64,000 nt of DNA. Source: Paenibacillus guangzhouensis. GTDB lineage: Bacteria; Bacillota; Bacilli; Paenibacillales; Paenibacillaceae. The position numbers and the translations under genes are program-made. Each line of letters begins with the position of its first letter. The first letter of the stretch is position 1. Positions 23,353 through 32,080 of the stretch are shown here, one piece after another. The notes below the pieces were generated by a model. It saw nothing but the letters and a program-made list of their open reading frames with translations, was not told the origin of the DNA and made no database searches. The DNA lies in assembly GCF_009363075.1 (NCBI RefSeq), contig NZ_CP045293.1, positions 5,078,501-5,142,500 on the forward strand. Reading direction: 5' to 3'.

Positions 23353-24219
23353 TCATTTCAATGTACGGACCACTGTCTTCTTGTTCACATGGATCGCCTT
23401 CGCTGCATCACTCAGTACAAACGCCCCTGCAGCCAAAGAGATCAGGAAACAGCCTCCCGCCAAAATAGGGAACAGCGACCATTCAAGAATGGAATGTCCG
23501 AGGAATGTCTGCCAGCCAAGCGCAATCAACCCGAGAATGTAGGCCATGCCTGTCATATGAATTAACCCGCTTCGTGCAGAAGCCTTCCACTGCGTCTGCT
23601 CTGCAAGCCATGCTACGAGCGGTAACGCTTGAAGCGCATGGAATCCTAGCCCATGAAGCCAGATAATATTCCCGCTACCACCGACAAATCGACCGTTATT
23701 CATAGAAATCCAGATGCCTGCAGCGAATGAAATGAGTACCGCAATCATGGCATAACGAATACTCAGCACAAGCACAGGCCGCTGCTTCAATACGCTGGAC
23801 CGGAAATAAAATACGGCAAAAAACAAGTAGAATAATACGAGCAACAGCGCTACAATCGCAAACCCGAACCCCACTATCCGGTCAAAAGCCGAGCCGTCCA
23901 GCTCGAATCTGGGATTTACGCCGCGGAAGTTCTGAATCGTCTCTGCACCATAAGAATAAAGCGCCAGCAGAATGTAAGCCCAGCGGAAGGTGGCCCTTCC
24001 TCCGCGCGGCATCCCTGAGAATGGAATCAACGCCGCAGTTGAGATTAAGAATATGCCGATCGCAGCGTTGAAGGAGAAGGCTTTGGAGACATCCCCATGT
24101 GGTGCCACCTCGCCTCCGAATAACAGCGTCCATCCCCCACAGATGATCGCGAGCAGAAAACCCAGCAATCCCGTGTATACCAACCCTTTTTCGCCTTCAA
24201 AAAACTTTGTTTTTTGCAT
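23353..24219 (-). CDS. Polytopic membrane protein of unknown function
   Basis: A 288-residue protein with about eight predicted membrane helices by hydrophobicity, and no signal for export of a domain. Short loops carry NFRGVNPRFELDG and WISMNNGRFVGGSGNIIWLHGLGFHALQALP, the latter with a His-rich helix start. I do not recognise the family. The ribosome binding site is weak (GGAG twelve bases before the ATG). It is probably a unit of its own between the CcdC-like gene and the EamA gene. Confidence 0.7.
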   Translation of the reverse strand: MQKTKFFEGEKGLVYTGLLGFLLAIICGGWTLLFGGEVAPHGDVSKAFSFNAAIGIFLISTAALIPFSGMPRGGRATFRWAYILLALYSYGAETIQNFRGVNPRFELDGSAFDRIVGFGFAIVALLLVLFYLFFAVFYFRSSVLKQRPVLVLSIRYAMIAVLISFAAGIWISMNNGRFVGGSGNIIWLHGLGFHALQALPLVAWLAEQTQWKASARSGLIHMTGMAYILGLIALGWQTFLGHSILEWSLFPILAGGCFLISLAAGAFVLSDAAKAIHVNKKTVVRTLK

Positions 24220-24353
24220 CCTACACTACACTCCTCACACCGTTTTACTTGATGGGATTAGTGTATCGCATGGTTATTTTTCCAAAAATATCCTACAGTC
24301 TAGAATTCATCCCCGACCGGAGAACGATCTTCTTCCTGTCTGTAGACGTAGAA

Positions 24354-24376
24354 AAGGGCGCCCACTTGGCACCCTT
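24354..24376 (-). terminator. Terminator of the CcdC-like gene
   Basis: AAGGGTGCC/GGCGCCCTT stem on the reverse strand (one G-U pair), followed by TT-C, eight bases beyond the stop codon. Confidence 0.65.
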
Positions 24377-24383
24377 CCCGCAA

Positions 24384-24857
24384 TTAAGCAACGATCGATT
24401 TCGATCTCACGTTATGGAATTTAATGAAGCAGACCACTCTCCAGCAGACAATATAGCTGAAGGTCATGAAGTTGAGCAGGAAGCTTAACGCACCTGGATC
24501 TATCCCCTTCACGGTAGCGATCGCGATGAACCGGAGTGCGAATATCGTAATGAGCAGGACGAACATTACTCTGTTGCATTTGATAAAAGTATTCCCTGCT
24601 TCACGCACTTCGAAGTTCGTCGTCAGAATCAGCGGAATTGATAAAACCATCCCAGCCAGTGCTGCCAGCAGCAGTTGTTCACTCTGAATATGCAAGTTCG
24701 GGTCGAGCAGCTGCAGCATCGATGTACTGATATAGAGAATTGGCAGAACTAACGGAAGCCCCGACTTAGCGATTGGCGATTTCATCCCCCGCTGCAGGCC
24801 GCGGAAAATAAAGAAAAATATGATCATCGATATAAACATGGAATTGATTGGACTCAT
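24384..24857 (-). CDS. CcdC-like (DUF1453) membrane protein
   Basis: A 157-residue protein with four to five membrane helices. The centre, LTTNFEVREAGNTFIKCNRVMFVLLITIFALR with its flanking helices, parallels B. subtilis CcdC (STxFEIRDGEIYLKRSKAFPFILIGLLIIR). CcdC is encoded with cytochrome c maturation genes in Bacillus, though not needed for it; no such genes are here. I use the ATG at 24857, nine bases after GAAGGAG; a GTG further upstream lies within the ribosome binding site. It follows the sensor kinase gene on the same strand. Confidence 0.75.
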   Translation of the reverse strand: MSPINSMFISMIIFFFIFRGLQRGMKSPIAKSGLPLVLPILYISTSMLQLLDPNLHIQSEQLLLAALAGMVLSIPLILTTNFEVREAGNTFIKCNRVMFVLLITIFALRFIAIATVKGIDPGALSFLLNFMTFSYIVCWRVVCFIKFHNVRSKSIVA

Positions 24858-24986
24858 TAAAACCCACTCCTTCACGAATTCAAGATTTGATAGTCTTAGT
24901 ATCTCGAATTTGAAGGATCAGAGCCAGTGAGATATGTAATCAGATCAGGGTTACAAAAGTCACCTCATCCCACGACACGATGTATC

Positions 24987-26243
24987 TCAAGTAATCGGGA
25001 ACAACAAGATGAACTCCGTCCCTTTGCCCATTTTACTGCGAATATCAATTTTTCCATTCATCTTCTTAATCATGCTAAAGGCAACGGTCATCTCTAGCCC
25101 TGTTCCCTTCTCCTTCGTACAATAGTACGGCGTTCCGAGTCTTCGAATCTGCTCTGCGGTCATCCCCTGTCCTGTATCCCGCATACTGATCTTCGCATAA
25201 TCATTCCACAGTCCCACATGCAGCGTCAGTACGCCGCCTTCTTGCATCGCCTCGATTGCATGTTTGCCAATGTTAAGCAATGCCTGTCGGAACTTATGCC
25301 GGTCCCCAGTAATATAAAAAGGTCTCTCTTGCGCAAATATGACATGAATTTTGATCTGATTATAGTTCCCATACGTCGTTAGTACATTCGATAAATACAT
25401 AAGCTCGTCTTGAACATGCAGTTCTTCTGTAATCTCAGGATCAGGCTGCGCCAAAGCAAGGTAATCTGTAATAATATGCTCTGTGCGGTCCAATTCCTCA
25501 AAACAAATCTGCTGGTACATCGCCTTTTTCTCGCGATCCACGTTTTCTGAGCCGAATAAATGAATGAATCCCCTCACCGCCGTCAGCGGATTCCGAATTT
25601 CATGCGCTACGGAAGCCGCCATATCACTAATGATCTTCATCTTCTCGCTCTTAATAACCTCTTCCTGCATATAGAAATACCTGTTCAGGAACTCGATCAG
25701 GTACACATAGAATCCCACCAGAACAGCTTGTACAATATAGGTCTGCGTAATCGTCCATGGCTTGATGAACAGAAGCTCGAACTGTCCAGTCCCTATGAAA
25801 TACACGGTTAACGTAAGGAATTTGATCAGGACACTTAAGCAGACAGCGATTAAGATTTTGTAAAGCGTTTTCATATTATCAAAGATGCGAAGTGACAGAA
25901 CGACTAACACGAAAGTAAGCATCAACGACAAGATATAAATCCAATGATGTGGACTTTCGTTCAAAAATCGATAGGCCACAATCGTCAGATACAATAGACC
26001 TGAGACCGACAATCCGCCATATAGCGAGCCTACGGCAAGCGGAATCGATCGAAAATCATAAATAATCTCATTCAGCACCACAGGAAATGACATCGTCGCG
26101 ACAATGGCGATCGCAAAGAGGATATAGATCAGGAAACTGTACAGTAGGTTTCTTTCTTTCATTTTGTAAATATAGGGATACATGACGAGCGGGGTAAATA
26201 TGATGAAGATGTTCAGAATAAAATCCTTGAAGTAGTCAAGCAT
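24987..26243 (-). CDS. Membrane sensor histidine kinase, KinB/5TM-Lyt type, with altered N-box
   Basis: A 418-residue kinase. Six hydrophobic helices (about 5-185) form the sensor. The phospho-accepting His is His214 (SVAHEIRNPLTAVRGF). The G1 box DTGQG (356-360) and a G2-like GTGLEM (380-385) follow. In the N-box, LLNIGKHAIEAM, the Asn that normally contacts Mg-ATP is His328. No response regulator is adjacent, as for the sporulation kinases that feed Spo0F. I start at the ATG at 26243, six bases after TTGGAGG. It may be a sporulation-phosphorelay kinase, or an impaired one that acts as a phosphatase. Confidence 0.88.
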   Translation of the reverse strand: MLDYFKDFILNIFIIFTPLVMYPYIYKMKERNLLYSFLIYILFAIAIVATMSFPVVLNEIIYDFRSIPLAVGSLYGGLSVSGLLYLTIVAYRFLNESPHHWIYILSLMLTFVLVVLSLRIFDNMKTLYKILIAVCLSVLIKFLTLTVYFIGTGQFELLFIKPWTITQTYIVQAVLVGFYVYLIEFLNRYFYMQEEVIKSEKMKIISDMAASVAHEIRNPLTAVRGFIHLFGSENVDREKKAMYQQICFEELDRTEHIITDYLALAQPDPEITEELHVQDELMYLSNVLTTYGNYNQIKIHVIFAQERPFYITGDRHKFRQALLNIGKHAIEAMQEGGVLTLHVGLWNDYAKISMRDTGQGMTAEQIRRLGTPYYCTKEKGTGLEMTVAFSMIKKMNGKIDIRSKMGKGTEFILLFPIT

Positions 26244-26349
26244 AGAACGCCTCCAACTCATATTTAGTATGGTATTAGTAGAAGAATATCATGAATGATC
26301 TATCGTGAGAAGAAGAAAATGTCGAATAATGTATTTAAATGGATACAAG

Positions 26350-26380
26350 AAAAAACGACTTCGTCGTCCTTTTTCGGACG
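26350..26380. terminator. Hairpin with T-runs on both strands
   Basis: ACGAC-TTC-GTCGT (26355-26367) is flanked by A6 and by CCTTTTT; an alternative stem CGTCC/GGACG overlaps it. It lies upstream of the kinase gene in a stretch (26244-26440) without coding sequence. Confidence 0.5.
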
Positions 26381-26446
26381 ATAAGCGTATCTTCGAGAAA
26401 TATAAGAACAGTTTATCCGCGAAGCTTATAAACACTTATATTTTGC

Positions 26447-26470
26447 AAAAAAGACACCTGCTCGGTGTCC
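26447..26470 (-). terminator. Terminator of the aldolase-family gene
   Basis: GACACC, loop GAGCA, GGTGTC then TTTTTT on the reverse strand, 20 bases beyond the stop codon at 26490. Confidence 0.85.
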
Positions 26471-26489
26471 TTCTTCTTAACCTTTTAAC

Positions 26490-27581
26490 TTAGGATTCCT
26501 TCAATTTCTGATCCAGCCACTGCAACGCTCCCGTCAACCGTTCCTTCGGCAATAAGGCGTATCGGTCACCAACACTCACCTCATAAGCGCATGACGATTC
26601 CCCTGCTTCTACGAGATAACTCGTAAGCCCGATACCTGTCTCTGCGTAACATTGAATCAATAACGGCTCGAGCTGCTCCTTCGGCACATCAATATGAACA
26701 TGAAACATGTTCGACACCGGCTCTACCGGTCTTGTCGTTATCCGATGGCAGTCGTTATAGAGCCCCGCTAATGATTTGGCATCTTCATGGTACTGCTGCA
26801 TCTTATCCACGCGCTGCTGGAAATAATAATCGGCCGTGAGAATGTACGGATACAGGCTGATCAAGTCTCCGCCATGTCTTCGTTTCCATATTTTCGAGGT
26901 CTCCACGAAATCTGCGTCACCCGCTAGAATCGCACCCGCAATCCCGCCAATTCCTTTGTAGAAAGAGACATACACGCTATCGAAGAGCGAACTAATCTCC
27001 GCGGCAGATCGGCCATAATATGGCGTAATCTCGAATAGACGCGCGCCATCCATATGCAGCTTAATGCCCCGCTCCCGGCAATATTGCGAAATCGCTTCAA
27101 GCTCTTCGTATGACGGCAATTGACCGCCAATCTCCCGTTGCGGCAGTTCAAGCAGTAGACAGGAGACGTCTTCAGGCATATTCTCGACATCTTTCAGACG
27201 GATCAAGCTGTCTTTGTCTGCGAGCAGCACGGGTTCGATATGATGAAGCTCCCGGAGAGCATCCTGTTCATGGATCTCCAAATGAGCTAGCGGGTGATAA
27301 GCGACCTTGGCCACGCCACGCTGATCGCACCAAATCCGCAGGGCAATCTGCTGCGCCATCGTACCGCTCGGGAGGAAGACGGCCTTCTCTTTGCCCAAGT
27401 AGGCGGCCATCTTATCTTGAAAATCTTCAATGATCTTCCCGGAGCCGTAGCGATCGCTCTCCAGATCGCCATCGATCTGTTCCAATACGGAACGTAAATT
27501 CTGTACGACGAGATCCCCATGACCCGGAACCTTGTAGACCGTCTGCCGAAATGCATCTGCTAACGCGGACTGCTTGCTCAT
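26490..27581 (-). CDS. PLP-dependent beta-eliminating lyase / L-threonine aldolase family protein
   Basis: Fold-type I PLP enzyme of the threonine aldolase group, which splits beta-hydroxy amino acids to glycine and an aldehyde. The PLP-binding Lys is Lys209 in YVSFYKGIGG, the cofactor-ring Asp lies in HMDGARL (177-182), and the family FLPSGTMAQQIALR lies near 69-83. Its 363 residues are a little more than usual (about 340). The start at 27581 has GAGGAG ten bases upstream; a GTG at 27602 lies in that site. It is monocistronic with its own terminator. The exact substrate is unsure. Confidence 0.85.
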   Translation of the reverse strand: MSKQSALADAFRQTVYKVPGHGDLVVQNLRSVLEQIDGDLESDRYGSGKIIEDFQDKMAAYLGKEKAVFLPSGTMAQQIALRIWCDQRGVAKVAYHPLAHLEIHEQDALRELHHIEPVLLADKDSLIRLKDVENMPEDVSCLLLELPQREIGGQLPSYEELEAISQYCRERGIKLHMDGARLFEITPYYGRSAAEISSLFDSVYVSFYKGIGGIAGAILAGDADFVETSKIWKRRHGGDLISLYPYILTADYYFQQRVDKMQQYHEDAKSLAGLYNDCHRITTRPVEPVSNMFHVHIDVPKEQLEPLLIQCYAETGIGLTSYLVEAGESSCAYEVSVGDRYALLPKERLTGALQWLDQKLKES

Positions 27582-27712
27582 CTTCCATCGACTCCTCTTC
27601 ACTCTTGAAATCTAGCATCTAGCAATATACATCTAGTATATCGCAGAATGGGCAGCCTGATTACAATTGATTTTCATGGTGCTGAATGTCCAAGTCTCCC
27701 GCTCAATGCCAG

Positions 27713-27749
27713 AAAAAAAAGTCACATCAGACGGATGTCTCATGTGACT
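27713..27749 (-). terminator. Terminator of czcD
   Basis: AGTCACAT/ATGTGACT stem with an inner AGAC/GTCT pair and a run of eight T on the reverse strand, 17 bases past the stop codon. Confidence 0.88.
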
Positions 27750-27765
27750 CGGCATGCAACGACGT

Positions 27766-28716
27766 TTAGACCTGCATCTCGCCATGATGAACTCGTGAGG
27801 TCTCGATCTGGATCGTCGTGTGTTGAATTTTGAATTTCTCTTCAATGAGATGAATCGCGTCTTGCAGGATACGCTGACTGTCCTGATCGTCCTCAATGAG
27901 CATGTGGCAGGTCAAGGAATCGAGATTCGATGTAATGGTCCAGATATGGAGATCATGAACATTAATCACACCGACAATGCGCTCCAGTTCTTCCTTCACC
28001 TTATCTTGATCCACGGTAATTGGCGCGCCTTCCATAAGAATATGCACCGTATGCTTAATGACACCCCATGCACTGCGCAAGATCAGAATAGCGACAACGA
28101 CAGAAATGATCGGATCGGCGATGTACCAACCGAAGACCCACATCACGATCCCTGCAAGGATGGCGCCGACCGAACCGAGGGCATCCCCGATGACGTGGAG
28201 ATAAGCACTGCGCAGGTTCACGTTATTCTTCACATCGCCCTTCCGCATTAACGCCCAGGCGCTAATAAGGTTAGCGAGCAGACCGACAGCGGCAATGAGC
28301 ATCATCGAGCCGCTGGCCACCTCAGGCGGGTTATTGAACCGCTGAATGGCTTCCCATGTAATAAAACCCGCTATCGCAAATAACGTCACCCCGTTAAATA
28401 GCGCGGCTAGAATCTCAAATCGATAATAGCCATAGGTCTTGTTCGGTGAAGCTGGGCGTGTCGCGAACCAGATCGCGACCAGGCTCAGGATTAACGAACT
28501 CGTATCGCTTAACATGTGCCCAGAATCAGATAGGAGCGCCAAACTGTTCGTCATCAAACCGCCGAAGAACTCGAGCAGCATGATCCCCGCCGTAATCGAG
28601 AGCGCAATGATCAGACCTTTCTTATTGCCTTCCCGTCCATAATCATGACTATGGCCGTGACCGTGATGATGATCGTGACTATGACTGTGTCCATGTGAAT
28701 GTGAATGATTATGCAT
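27766..28716 (-). CDS. czcD: Cation diffusion facilitator, zinc/cobalt efflux (CzcD type)
   Basis: Proton-driven exporter of Zn2+ and related ions. A His-rich N-terminal tail (about ten His in the first 25 residues) precedes six membrane helices. The paired metal sites read LSDSGHMLSD and YLHVIGDALG (HxxxD), and a cytosolic ferredoxin-like C-domain ends the 316-residue chain with the metal-binding DLHIWTITS. The ATG lies ten bases after AAGGGGG. Promoter and an ArsR-type operator lie upstream, so relief of repression by metal is expected, as for CzrA-controlled czcD. Confidence 0.94.
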   Translation of the reverse strand: MHNHSHSHGHSHSHDHHHGHGHSHDYGREGNKKGLIIALSITAGIMLLEFFGGLMTNSLALLSDSGHMLSDTSSLILSLVAIWFATRPASPNKTYGYYRFEILAALFNGVTLFAIAGFITWEAIQRFNNPPEVASGSMMLIAAVGLLANLISAWALMRKGDVKNNVNLRSAYLHVIGDALGSVGAILAGIVMWVFGWYIADPIISVVVAILILRSAWGVIKHTVHILMEGAPITVDQDKVKEELERIVGVINVHDLHIWTITSNLDSLTCHMLIEDDQDSQRILQDAIHLIEEKFKIQHTTIQIETSRVHHGEMQV

Positions 28717-28780
28717 ACGTTATGATCCCCCTTCAACCCAACAAAATATGAATACGATTTGAATAAATTGTTTATTGTAT

Positions 28781-28800
28781 ATATGAGCATATGTTCATAT
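28781..28800. promoter_or_regulatory. ArsR/SmtB (CzrA-type) operator of czcD
   Basis: ATATGAGCATATGTTCATAT is a 20-bp palindrome with one mismatched pair and the ATATGAAC half-site typical of metal-sensing ArsR repressors. It lies directly downstream of the -10 element, over the transcription start. Confidence 0.75.
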
Positions 28801-28803
28801 ATC

Positions 28804-28832
28804 ATTATGTAGGAAGGATCTACCTTTGTCAA
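28804..28832 (-). promoter_or_regulatory. SigA promoter of czcD
   Basis: The reverse strand reads TTGACA (28827-28832), 17 bases, CATAAT (28804-28809). Confidence 0.85.
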
Positions 28833-28857
28833 GCACTAGTAAATGAATTTAGGCAAA

Positions 28858-28888
28858 ATAAAAAACCCGACCACAACCCGGCCGAGTT
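28858..28888 (-). terminator. Terminator of the DinB-family gene
   Basis: AACTCGGCC/GGTCGGGTT stem (two G-U pairs) and TTTTTT on the reverse strand, 20 bases past the stop codon. Confidence 0.85.
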
Positions 28889-28907
28889 CAAGCACTTTCT
28901 TATTAGA

Positions 28908-29381
28908 TCAGTCCCAAATATCCGGCCGCTCCAGCTGAAGCATCCGCATATATTGCAGCAATTGCCCGGTATGCACCGCATCGTGATACGATTTACGTTC
29001 CAACGTGTCTCCAAGATATCGCGCAATCGGGCGGTGCGGCCACTGAATTAGCTTGCTCTCAAAATCTCCTACATTCAAGGATTCAACATATGCAATAAAC
29101 TGATCGTGATATACCATTGATCGATCAACCTCGTCTTGTACCGAGGTGAATGGAAGCTCCCACAACGGAGCCCTTTCCTCCTCGGAAGGCAATCGCTGTT
29201 CCGTCAAAATCATATACCACGAATAATCATGTAACAGCACATGGCGAATCATCTGTCCAATGCTTAATGCGTCGACATCTGGCTGCCAAGTCAAATAAGC
29301 ATTCGGTATCCCGTATGCTGCCATTAAAAATCGACGGCGTGTTTCTTTCAAATCAAGAAGTATTAGTTCTTTTGCATTCAT
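28908..29381 (-). CDS. DinB/YfiT-like four-helix metalloprotein
   Basis: A 157-residue DinB-superfamily protein. The three metal-binding His are expected in IRHVLLHDYSWYM and YHDAVHTGQLLQYMRML, both visible. Such proteins are often thiol-dependent transferases using bacillithiol or mycothiol, or have no known reaction. No signal peptide or membrane segment is present. It diverges from an ArsR-family regulator with 70 bases between, which may control it. Confidence 0.85.
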   Translation of the reverse strand: MNAKELILLDLKETRRRFLMAAYGIPNAYLTWQPDVDALSIGQMIRHVLLHDYSWYMILTEQRLPSEEERAPLWELPFTSVQDEVDRSMVYHDQFIAYVESLNVGDFESKLIQWPHRPIARYLGDTLERKSYHDAVHTGQLLQYMRMLQLERPDIWD

Positions 29382-29451
29382 TTGCTGTGCCCTCCTAGCA
29401 TTGCTCTCGAGAGCTATTGTAAACCCTGCACATTTAAACTATCATCGAAAT

Positions 29452-30156
29452 ATGAATGCATATCCGAAAATAACCATGATCACGTCCCTCATTGGTGACC
29501 CTACCCGCGCAGCAATGCTAGATGCACTTATGGGAGGGCATGCGCTGCCCGCAGGCGAGCTCGCTTATATCGCTAGAGTCACACCACAAACGGCAAGTTC
29601 CCATCTCTCCAAACTTATGAAAGGAAATCTAATCGCTGTCGAACAACACGGCAGACATCGTTATTACCGGCTAGCAAGCCAAGAAGTGGCTGAGTTGATG
29701 GAGATGATCTCGGCCATGTCCCCGCCCGTACAAATACGTTCCTTGCGCCAGTCGCAGGAGATGGAGAAGGTTCGCCATGCACGGACCTGTTACGACCATC
29801 TGGCCGGCAAGCTAGGGGTCGCATTAACACAAGCACTCATCGCCAAAGGCTATGTTGCCATTCGTTCGGAGACGGAATTCGATATCACGGAGCAAGGGGA
29901 TGAGCATTTCCAGTCGATCGGACTTGATCTCACGACCATGAAAGTAAATCGACGCAGCTTTGCCAAACGCTGCCTTGATTGGAGCGAAAGAGTACATCAT
30001 ATTGGCGGATTCCTAGGCGCTGTCATTACAAAGCATTTGTTCGAATTGAAGTGGATCGTCCGAATGGATAGCGGTTCAAGGGCCGTTCGATTAACAGAGG
30101 AAGGCCGTGCGAAGCTTCATGCATTATATGGCATCACGATCGAAGATTTAGGGTAA
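29452..30156 (+). CDS. ArsR-family winged-helix regulator with C-terminal extension
   Basis: A 234-residue regulator. The N-terminal 90 residues are a winged helix (IGDPTRAAMLDALMGG, then RVTPQTASSHLSKLMKGNLIA, then HGRHRYYRLAS). The remaining 140 residues are an extension with CLDWSERVHHIGGFLG seen in larger ArsR proteins of Bacillota. It lacks the Cys-rich metal site of classical ArsR. I choose the ATG at 29452; it has no clear ribosome binding site, so translation may be leaderless, or start at the TTG at 29401. It diverges from the DinB gene. Confidence 0.82.
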   Translation: MNAYPKITMITSLIGDPTRAAMLDALMGGHALPAGELAYIARVTPQTASSHLSKLMKGNLIAVEQHGRHRYYRLASQEVAELMEMISAMSPPVQIRSLRQSQEMEKVRHARTCYDHLAGKLGVALTQALIAKGYVAIRSETEFDITEQGDEHFQSIGLDLTTMKVNRRSFAKRCLDWSERVHHIGGFLGAVITKHLFELKWIVRMDSGSRAVRLTEEGRAKLHALYGITIEDLG

Positions 30157-30167
30157 GTAAGAGACAC

Positions 30168-30193
30168 AAAACCCCCCCTCTTAGCGAGGGGGC
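30168..30193 (-). terminator. Terminator of the gntR-DUF5808-DUF3995 unit
   Basis: GCCCCCTC/GAGGGGGG stem (30174-30192) followed by TTTT on the reverse strand; it also lies just beyond the stop of the convergent ArsR-type gene. Confidence 0.8.
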
Positions 30194-30206
30194 ATGATTA
30201 CAAAAC

Positions 30207-30632
30207 CTAGCGTATCGTACCGATCAAAATATAACAGATCCCTAATAACAGACATAGTGGAGAAAACAGCACGCTGTCCCATTTCGCGAATGCTGTGCCC
30301 TTCTTGCGTTTGAACATCCCCACCCATTTGAAATCCCCGATGCCGCGGATGACGAACACGGCCGCAACGACCCAACCTCCGACCGTGAGGAGCGTTTCAG
30401 AGAACAATCGAGGCGTAACCGCGTCGCCCCACTCCAGTGCAATCCATGCCGCTAGAGCGAGCAGAAGAGCAACCACAATCGTGCCCATCGGCGAGGGCTG
30501 AAAGAGCTTTTCCGCACCATTTGTAGGGATCACGGCGCGACTGCCCGCTTTGCCTCCAAACGCCCAAAAGAAGTGCAGCACACTTATTATCAATAAAATA
30601 CTGCTGACCACCCAAGCAATGATCTCAACCAT
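30207..30632 (-). CDS. DUF3995 membrane protein
   Basis: A 141-residue protein with four membrane helices, matching DUF3995 in size and in the words VLHFFWAFGG and GGWVVAAVFVIRGIGDF. Function unknown. The ATG follows AGGAGG. It is the last gene of a three-gene unit with gaps of 25 to 30 bases (GntR regulator, DUF5808 protein, this). Confidence 0.85.
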   Translation of the reverse strand: MVEIIAWVVSSILLIISVLHFFWAFGGKAGSRAVIPTNGAEKLFQPSPMGTIVVALLLALAAWIALEWGDAVTPRLFSETLLTVGGWVVAAVFVIRGIGDFKWVGMFKRKKGTAFAKWDSVLFSPLCLLLGICYILIGTIR

Positions 30633-30660
30633 ATGTACCTCCTAATCTCTTTTGTGCGAC

Positions 30661-32052
30661 TTACTTCGCTTGCACCTGCGACTGAAGCTGCGCATATAAG
30701 CTCTTCGTCTGTAACGCGTCTTTCTCGTTGTAGAACACGTAAAGATCCTTGAGCTTGATCTGAATGTACGGCGGATTATTTTTGACAACATAAAGCTTCG
30801 AGCGTCCGATATCCTTCAACCGGAAGTTCCCTCTTGCATATTGATTCGTCGCTTCCCCATTCGTCTTCGTCCCCTTCGGTATCACATCCACAAGTTGTAA
30901 TTCTTCGATATCACCGATCTTGAAGTCATAGGAGTACATCGGGTAATCAATATGTACGTTATGCTCTGAGGTGACCGATAAGACCGGCGATGTCAGCTCC
31001 GAACGAATCAACAGGAATGATACGCCCACGATAACGGCAGCGAACACGATCATAGAGCCTGAGACGAGCAGCTTGCCGACCGGTGTCGCTGAATTGACCG
31101 TAAACCCGATCCCGACCCGCTTCGTGACAAAAACACTGCGATCATTCGGATTATGGTACGTGAAGCCATTGCCCCAATATTCGTCATCATCAGAATAAAT
31201 GATTTTCCCGTCATGCGCTAATACTTCTTGCTCTAGCATGCGTACGCGATAATGCACGGCTAACATGATTCCTAGCGGAATCGCCGTGAACAGAAGCGAT
31301 ATCACAAACCATTCGCTCTTCCACACCGTGCTCTCCTGCATCAGAAGACAATCGATCAGCAGAAAGTGAATGTTCTCAAGGATCGCCATGAATAACCAAC
31401 CATAAGACCACATGCGGCGTTTCGCTTGATTCAAGCTCAGATTCACTTCGCTGTTCGCACTGTATACTTTCCCCTTCACCTTGCGCATACCGAACGAGAC
31501 CAAGAAAAAGAGCGTAGTAATAGCCAGACTAGTCACTGGTAGGACTAAACTCCGCGCCGAATCACTCGCTGTCCACCCGATATAGCCAATCGACATGGCA
31601 AAAGGGAGAATGAACAACCACAATGGCGCCGAACGCTTATTCTTCAGCTGCGCGACTCTGAGGTCGCTATGGATGACCCGCTTCGCCCCAACGAACCACT
31701 CGCGTTCCCGTTTAAGCGCAAGCGTCGCTTGGAAGGCCCGTCGGAAAGGGATTACGATCACAATCACAAAGACAGTCAACCATACCAGAAAATAGATCGT
31801 CTGATATGCCATCTGCGCATAGAGCAAGCCAAGAGGAAGGAGCGCAATCAGAGATCCGAACGTCACTTGTCTGAACTGCGTTTTGAATCGCGCTTGCACC
31901 TCGCGGACCGAGGGATCATCCATCGCATACGGAGGCAGCATAACCGCGAAGAGCATTCCATGATGATAAGCCGCCTGCGGCCTATAGGTTGCCAGCATGG
32001 CTAGATACATAATAAGAATCGTAACGAGATAAATCACCAATAACATCGCCAT
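30661..32052 (-). CDS. DUF5808/DUF1648-type membrane protein with C-terminal PH-like domain
   Basis: A 463-residue integral membrane protein of about ten helices. The segment DDDEYWGNGFTYHNPNDRSVFVTKRVG is the DUF5808 signature, and the last 120 residues, outside the membrane, look like a bacterial PH-like domain. Relatives are regularly paired with YtrA-type GntR repressors, as here. I start at the ATG at 32052; a TTG lies just before it. The role is unknown, possibly cell-envelope stress. Confidence 0.8.
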   Translation of the reverse strand: MAMLLVIYLVTILIMYLAMLATYRPQAAYHHGMLFAVMLPPYAMDDPSVREVQARFKTQFRQVTFGSLIALLPLGLLYAQMAYQTIYFLVWLTVFVIVIVIPFRRAFQATLALKREREWFVGAKRVIHSDLRVAQLKNKRSAPLWLFILPFAMSIGYIGWTASDSARSLVLPVTSLAITTLFFLVSFGMRKVKGKVYSANSEVNLSLNQAKRRMWSYGWLFMAILENIHFLLIDCLLMQESTVWKSEWFVISLLFTAIPLGIMLAVHYRVRMLEQEVLAHDGKIIYSDDDEYWGNGFTYHNPNDRSVFVTKRVGIGFTVNSATPVGKLLVSGSMIVFAAVIVGVSFLLIRSELTSPVLSVTSEHNVHIDYPMYSYDFKIGDIEELQLVDVIPKGTKTNGEATNQYARGNFRLKDIGRSKLYVVKNNPPYIQIKLKDLYVFYNEKDALQTKSLYAQLQSQVQAK

Positions 32053-32080
32053 CAACTCTTTTCCTTAAATTCTAGTTCTT

